Made by a program: the position numbers and the translations under genes
Source: Allobrachymonas sp.
GTDB lineage: Bacteria; Pseudomonadota; Gammaproteobacteria; Burkholderiales; Burkholderiaceae_C
NCBI GenBank assembly: GCA_017996515.1
Contig: JAGOGU010000002.1
Coordinates: forward strand, 1 to 21,752
Direction of reading: 5' to 3'
DNA: 21,752 nucleotides
Part shown: one piece after another, positions 17,666-21,752 of the stretch
How positions within the stretch are numbered: the stretch's first letter is position 1
Layout of the letters: the number at the start of each line of letters is the position of its first letter
Notes under the pieces: model-generated
What the model was told of the DNA's origin: nothing
The model's database searches: none
What the model saw: the letters and a program-made list of their open reading frames with translations, nothing else

Positions 17666-18765
17666 GCAAGCTGCTGCGGTATGCCCTGGTGGGCGATGGC
17701 GAAAGCCCGCATCTGCTCAAATGGGCGCGGGCGTTGGCGCCGCTGGTGGATGTGTGGGTGTGTTCCAGTCGTGGCTTTGCACCCGAGCTGGCCGCCCTGG
17801 TTCCTGCTGAAAAGCGATTGGCGCTGCAAACCCATCCTGCGCATGGCGGAGGCAATGTCGCCCTGCTGCGGCATGTGCCCACCGTAGGGCGCTGGCTGCG
17901 CCGAGTGGATGCCGATTGGATCAATCCGCACTACCTCACCTCACATGGCACCCTGGTGTTGTTGGCGCATAAGCTGTTTGGTTTGCGGGGCAGGGTGCTG
18001 GCGTCTGCTTGGGGCAGTGATATTTTGCAAACCCCACAGCGCAATGCGGTTTACAAGCATGTGACACAAGCGGTGCTGCGCCATGCAGACCTGTGCACCA
18101 GCGATTCGCGCCATATGGCCACCGTGATGCAGCAACTGGGCGCGCGGCGGGTAGAGGTTTTCCCGTTTGGGCTGGAGGCCTTGCCGCCAGCGCCAGCACA
18201 GCCCAAGCAGCCTTGGCTGTTCTACGCCAACCGAGGGCTGGAGCCTATTTATCAACCCTTGCGCGTGCTGGAGCTGTTCCGCAGCATTGCCGCCTGGCAG
18301 CCGCAGGCGCAACTGGTGGTGGCGCATACGGGCAGCCAGTTGGCCGCCCTGCAAGACGGGGTGCAGCGCGCAGGATTGCAATCGCGTGTGCAGTTTGTGG
18401 GGCTGTTGTCGGCCAACGAGCAGGCGCACTGGTACGACCGTGCGCAGTGGTACATCAGCCTGCCGCAAAGCGATTCGGTGGCCGTGTCGGTGCTGGAGGC
18501 CATGGCGCACGGTTGCATTCCTTTACTGAATGATTTGCCCGCCAACCGCGAACTGGTGCAAGATCGGCAAAACGGTTGGATCGTGCCGCAGGAGTGGGGC
18601 GTTACCTCACGGGCGCAAGAGGATGTTGCGGATGAGGCCGTGGTGCTGCCCGCCTTGCTGGCGCAGGCCGCAGACATTGCCGCCCACAATCGCAACTGGG
18701 TGCGGCAGCATGGGCTTTTCCCTTCTGCCGTGCAGCAACTGATGCAGATTTTGCAAAGCCTATGA
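17662..18765 (+). CDS. GT4 family glycosyltransferase
   Basis: Retaining glycosyltransferase of 367 residues, two Rossmann-like domains. The donor-binding C-terminal half shows YANRGLEPIYQPLRVLELF (about 193-211) and SDSVAVSVLEAMAHGCIPLL followed by PANRELV, matching the GT4 donor site with its second acidic residue in VLEAMA. The first residue of the usual E-x7-E motif is replaced by serine, as in some members of this subfamily. Start is GTG at 17662, overlapping the previous stop. It should transfer a sugar from a nucleotide donor, cytoplasmic face, to the lipid-linked glycan. Donor and acceptor are not predictable by eye. Confidence 0.82.
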   Translation: MSKLLRYALVGDGESPHLLKWARALAPLVDVWVCSSRGFAPELAALVPAEKRLALQTHPAHGGGNVALLRHVPTVGRWLRRVDADWINPHYLTSHGTLVLLAHKLFGLRGRVLASAWGSDILQTPQRNAVYKHVTQAVLRHADLCTSDSRHMATVMQQLGARRVEVFPFGLEALPPAPAQPKQPWLFYANRGLEPIYQPLRVLELFRSIAAWQPQAQLVVAHTGSQLAALQDGVQRAGLQSRVQFVGLLSANEQAHWYDRAQWYISLPQSDSVAVSVLEAMAHGCIPLLNDLPANRELVQDRQNGWIVPQEWGVTSRAQEDVADEAVVLPALLAQAADIAAHNRNWVRQHGLFPSAVQQLMQILQSL

Positions 18766-20120
18766 ATATTCTCTATATCAACCACTATGCAGGCAGCCCG
18801 CAGCACGGCATGGAATACCGCCCGTACTATCTGGCGCGCGAATGGGTGCGCGCCGGGCATGCCGTGCGCATGCTGGCGGCCAGCTACAGCCATGTGCGCG
18901 CGCAGCAGCCCGATCTGGCAGCCATGCATACGGCGGCCAGCCATGCGCCTAACGGGCAGAGTGGGCAAAGCAGCCACCCCCTGCCGGGCGATGTGGTGCA
19001 AGAAGCTGTAGAAGAAGCCGGCGCCAAGTCTGGCCGCGCCACGGTGCAGCATATCGACGGCGTGGCCTATCACTGGTACGCCACGCCCGCCTATGTGGGC
19101 AATGGCGTCGGGCGGGTGAAAAACATCTGGTCATTCTTGCGGCAAGTATGGCTGGATGCCCCGCGGCTGGCGCGTACTTTCGAGCCGGATGTGGTCATTG
19201 CCAGCAGCACCTATCCCATGGATATTTGGGTGGCGCACCGCATCGCCAAGCTCGCACGCAAACAGGGCAAGCCCTGCAAGCTGGTGTTTGAGGTACACGA
19301 TTTATGGCCGCTGTCACCCATCGAACTGGGGGGCATGTCGCCCAGGCACCCTTTCATCATGCTGTGCCAGGCGGCAGAAAAGTATGCGTACCAACATGCC
19401 GACGTGGTGGTGAGCATGTTGCCCAAAGTGGCTGAGCATATGCAAAGCCACGGGCTGGATGTGCGCAAGCTGCACATCGTGCCCAATGGCATTACGCTGG
19501 ACGAATGGGAAGGTGATGCAACGCCCTTGCGCGCAGACGTTGCCAGCCATCTGGCCGCGCAAAAAGCCGCTGGCCGCAAAGTGGTGGGCTATGCCGGCTC
19601 GCACGGCACGCCCAATGCGCTGGAGGTGCTGTTGCAGGCCGCCGCGCACATGCAGACCGAACCCTTCAGCTTTGTATTGGTGGGCAGCGGCCACGAAAAA
19701 GCCGCCTTGCAGCAACAAGCGCAGGAGTGGGGCTTGCAGCACGTGGCGTTTTTCGATCCCATCCCCAAAGCGCACATACCGGCTTTTTTGGCGCAGCTTG
19801 ATATCGCCTACATCGGCTGGCAGCGCGTGCCCATTTACCGCTTTGGCATTGCGCCGAACAAACTCATGGACTACATGATGGCGCGTTGTGTGGTGCTGCA
19901 TTCTGTTGAGGCGGGCAACGACCCCGTGGCCGAAGCCGGCTGCGGCATGACGGTGCCACCGGCAGACCCGCAAGCCGTTGCCGACGGCCTGCGCCAATTG
20001 GCGCGGCTGGATGCCGCCACCCGCCAGCGCATGGGGGAGTCTGGCCGCCAGTTTGTGCTGGACAATCACACCTACCCCGTCTTGGCGCAGCGTTTCCTCA
20101 ACGCCTGTCGTGCAGGCTAG
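18762..20120 (+). CDS. GT4 family glycosyltransferase, WbuB-like
   Basis: The 452-residue protein begins [20 protein letters not shown], the signature of GT4 enzymes of the WbuB type, several of which add FucNAc-like or other deoxy-amino sugars. Conserved blocks include [17 protein letters not shown] (about 184-200), [45 protein letters not shown] and [16 protein letters not shown]. Around residues 52-94 it carries a longer, low-complexity stretch than relatives usually have, containing [14 protein letters not shown] overlaps the preceding stop by four bases (ATGA). Linkage specificity is unknown. Confidence 0.82.
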   Translation: MNILYINHYAGSPQHGMEYRPYYLAREWVRAGHAVRMLAASYSHVRAQQPDLAAMHTAASHAPNGQSGQSSHPLPGDVVQEAVEEAGAKSGRATVQHIDGVAYHWYATPAYVGNGVGRVKNIWSFLRQVWLDAPRLARTFEPDVVIASSTYPMDIWVAHRIAKLARKQGKPCKLVFEVHDLWPLSPIELGGMSPRHPFIMLCQAAEKYAYQHADVVVSMLPKVAEHMQSHGLDVRKLHIVPNGITLDEWEGDATPLRADVASHLAAQKAAGRKVVGYAGSHGTPNALEVLLQAAAHMQTEPFSFVLVGSGHEKAALQQQAQEWGLQHVAFFDPIPKAHIPAFLAQLDIAYIGWQRVPIYRFGIAPNKLMDYMMARCVVLHSVEAGNDPVAEAGCGMTVPPADPQAVADGLRQLARLDAATRQRMGESGRQFVLDNHTYPVLAQRFLNACRAG

Positions 20121-20140
20121 TCACTCTCTCCTATTTATTT

Positions 20141-21343
20141 ATGACAGAACCCGCTTTCATCCCCTTTGCCCGCCCCGATATCGGCGAAGAAGAAATTGCT
20201 GCCGTCGCGCATGCGATGCGCAGCGGCTGGGTTACCACGGGGCCGGAAACCAAAGCGTTTGAGCAGGAATTTGCTGCTTATCTGCAAAGCGGTGCTGCAG
20301 CCAGCCACGCACCAAGTGGCGACGGCGCAGAAGGCGCTTTGCATGCTATTGCCGTCAATAGCGCCACAGCAGGCTTGCATTTGGCGCTGGAAGCCTTGGG
20401 CATTGGTCCGGGCGATGAAGTGATTGCGCCCACGCTTACCTTCACAGCCACGGTGGAAGTGGTGCGCTATCTGGGTGCCGACCCCGTGCTGGTGGATGTG
20501 GATCCCGTCACGCTCAATATCGACCCGGCGCGCATCGAAGCGGCCATCACGCCGCGCACCAAAGCCATCATGCCCGTGCATTACGGCGGCTTGGCGTGTG
20601 ACATGGATGCCATTTTTGCCATTGCACACCAACATGGCCTGCACGTGGTGGAAGATGCTGCCCACGCTTTGCCCACCACCTATCGCGGCCAGCAGGTGGG
20701 GCTGCTGCCCAGCAGCGCTGCCGTGTTCAGCTTTTACGCCAACAAAACCATGACGACAGGTGAGGGCGGCATGGTCGTGACGCGCGATGCCGCCTTGGCC
20801 GCACGCATGCAAGTCATGCGCCTGCACGGCATCAACCGCGACGCGTTTGACCGCTTCACCAGCCGCACACCTGCGTGGTATTACGAAATCGTCGCGCCCG
20901 GCTTCAAATACAACATGACCGACATGGCCGGCGCCTTGGGACGCGTGCAACTCAAACGGCTGCACGCTTTTTTGCAGCGCCGCCAGCAACTGGCTGCGCG
21001 TTATCTGCACGCCCTGCGCGATTTGCCGCTTGTGTTACCGGCAGACGCCCCTGCGGGTGACCTGCACGCCTGGCATCTGTTTGTGCTGCGCCTGAGCGAT
21101 GCCGCCACCATCACGCGCGATGAGGTGATCCAGCGCCTGAGCGACGCGGGCATTAGCACCAGCGTGCACTATGTGCCGCTGCACCGCCAGCCCTATTGGC
21201 GCGACCGCTACCAGCTGCGGCCCGAGCAGTTCCCCGTGGCGGACATGGCTTACCAGCGCATGTTCAGCATCCCGCTTTTTACGGCCATGAGCGATGCCGA
21301 GCAAGAACGCATCATCACCGCCTTGCACGCCATTTTGGGATGA
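20141..21343 (+). CDS. DegT/DnrJ/EryC1 sugar aminotransferase
   Basis: PLP-dependent nucleotide-sugar aminotransferase of 400 residues, in the group with PglE, PseC and ArnB, which aminate 4-keto sugars. [28 protein letters not shown] (14-41) is spread over the N-terminus, then [13 protein letters not shown] (71-83), [26 protein letters not shown] (171-183) and [16 protein letters not shown] (196-211), with K202 the PLP lysine. Between residues 50 and 66 it has a Gly/Ala/His/Pro-rich insertion not usual in the family. No Shine-Dalgarno sequence is visible in the 20 bases between the upstream stop and the ATG. With the following PglC-type transferase it points to a 4-amino sugar such as bacillosamine or QuiNAc4NAc, but the dehydratase that makes its substrate is not in the window. 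Confidence 0.9.
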   Translation: MTEPAFIPFARPDIGEEEIAAVAHAMRSGWVTTGPETKAFEQEFAAYLQSGAAASHAPSGDGAEGALHAIAVNSATAGLHLALEALGIGPGDEVIAPTLTFTATVEVVRYLGADPVLVDVDPVTLNIDPARIEAAITPRTKAIMPVHYGGLACDMDAIFAIAHQHGLHVVEDAAHALPTTYRGQQVGLLPSSAAVFSFYANKTMTTGEGGMVVTRDAALAARMQVMRLHGINRDAFDRFTSRTPAWYYEIVAPGFKYNMTDMAGALGRVQLKRLHAFLQRRQQLAARYLHALRDLPLVLPADAPAGDLHAWHLFVLRLSDAATITRDEVIQRLSDAGISTSVHYVPLHRQPYWRDRYQLRPEQFPVADMAYQRMFSIPLFTAMSDAEQERIITALHAILG

Positions 21344-21752
21344 TGCGCTCGTTGCTGCTGAAACGCCTGTTCGATATGGCCGCATCCGGTATCGGCCTGC
21401 TGCTGCTGGCACCGCTGTTGCTGGTGCTGGCTGCGTGGATCAAATGTGATTCGGCGGGGCCGGTGTTTTTCTTGCAAGAGCGCGTGGGGTTGTGCGGCAA
21501 GCTGTTTCGCATCATCAAATTCCGCAGCATGCGGCAACACCATGCCGGGCCGCAAATCACCGTGGGAGAAGATGCACGCATCACGCGCAGCGGCCGCTTC
21601 ATCCGCGCCTACAAACTGGATGAGTTGCCCCAACTCATCAACGTGCTGCTGGGCGACATGAGCCTAGTCGGCCCGCGGCCCGAGGTGCCGCGCTATGTGG
21701 CGCTGTACCCAGCCGATGTACGTGAAGAAGTGCTGAGCGTGCGCCCGGGCAT
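21340..21752 (+). CDS. PglC-type initiating phosphoglycosyl transferase (partial)
   Basis: The gene is cut by the window end after 137 complete codons. It encodes a monotopic phosphoglycosyl transferase of the bacterial sugar transferase family, which moves a phospho-sugar onto undecaprenyl phosphate to begin glycan assembly. A re-entrant hydrophobic helix is at about residues 12-34, then [11 protein letters not shown] (40-50), IKFRSM (59-64), [20 protein letters not shown] (91-110) and GPRPE (111-115). D94/E95 match the catalytic Asp-Glu pair known in PglC (D93/E94; the numbers agree exactly if the second ATG at 21343 is the start). ATG 21340 overlaps the previous stop as ATGA. The compact form without an N-terminal membrane domain suggests PglC rather than WbaP. 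Confidence 0.9.
   Translation, partial: MMRSLLLKRLFDMAASGIGLLLLAPLLLVLAAWIKCDSAGPVFFLQERVGLCGKLFRIIKFRSMRQHHAGPQITVGEDARITRSGRFIRAYKLDELPQLINVLLGDMSLVGPRPEVPRYVALYPADVREEVLSVRPG

Overview
The window looks like chromosomal DNA from a GC-rich betaproteobacterium. The closest fit is Burkholderiales, probably Comamonadaceae; this rests on the style of the HisD, PotG and WbpE-like proteins and on base composition, with no database check. No rRNA, tRNA, CRISPR array, transposase or prophage gene was seen. The strand pattern divides it into three blocks: plus (about 1-2575), minus (2654-12593) and plus (12896 to the end).

Block 1 (1-2633, plus strand) holds hisD (histidinol dehydrogenase), then a low-GC gene for a NERD-domain protein with a Cys/His-rich tail. 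A strong bidirectional hairpin terminator separates this block from the convergent minus-strand genes. No hisG or other his gene is visible beside hisD.

Block 2 (2654-12593, minus strand) holds three import systems in a row. Read 5' to 3' on the minus strand they are: (a) a nickel/cobalt ECF-type importer operon, namely an unnamed His-rich periplasmic protein, a NikL-like membrane-anchored protein, cbiM/nikM, cbiQ/nikQ and cbiO/nikO; (b) a TrpXYZ-type ABC importer with an ABC_sub_bind family binding protein, a BPD_transp_2 permease and an ATPase, where a clear intrinsic terminator lies between the binding-protein gene and the permease gene; (c) potG-potH-potI, a putrescine-type ABC importer without an adjacent potF binding-protein gene.

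Block 3 (12896-21752, plus strand) is the start of a surface polysaccharide (O-antigen or capsule) cluster. wbpB, wbpD and wbpE encode the oxidase, N-acetyltransferase and aminotransferase that build the 2,3-diacetamido-2,3-dideoxy-glucuronate nucleotide sugar. They are followed by a Wzx-like flippase, a hexapeptide-repeat acyltransferase, two GT4 glycosyltransferases, a second DegT-family sugar aminotransferase and a PglC-type initiating phosphoglycosyl transferase cut by the window edge. wbpA, wbpI, a 4,6-dehydratase and a polymerase are not present and could lie beyond the window or elsewhere.

The least ordinary signals are: the 302-base divergent region 12594-12895, with back-to-back candidate promoters and a terminator-like hairpin just upstream of the Ni/Co operon's first gene; the uncharacterised His-rich periplasmic first gene of that operon; the attenuator-like terminator inside the TrpXYZ-type operon; the low-GC NERD gene; and Ala/Pro/His-rich in-frame insertions in three otherwise conserved enzymes (HisD, one GT4, one DegT aminotransferase), two of which share the hexapeptide AASHAP. 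I did not find a clearly new multi-gene system.
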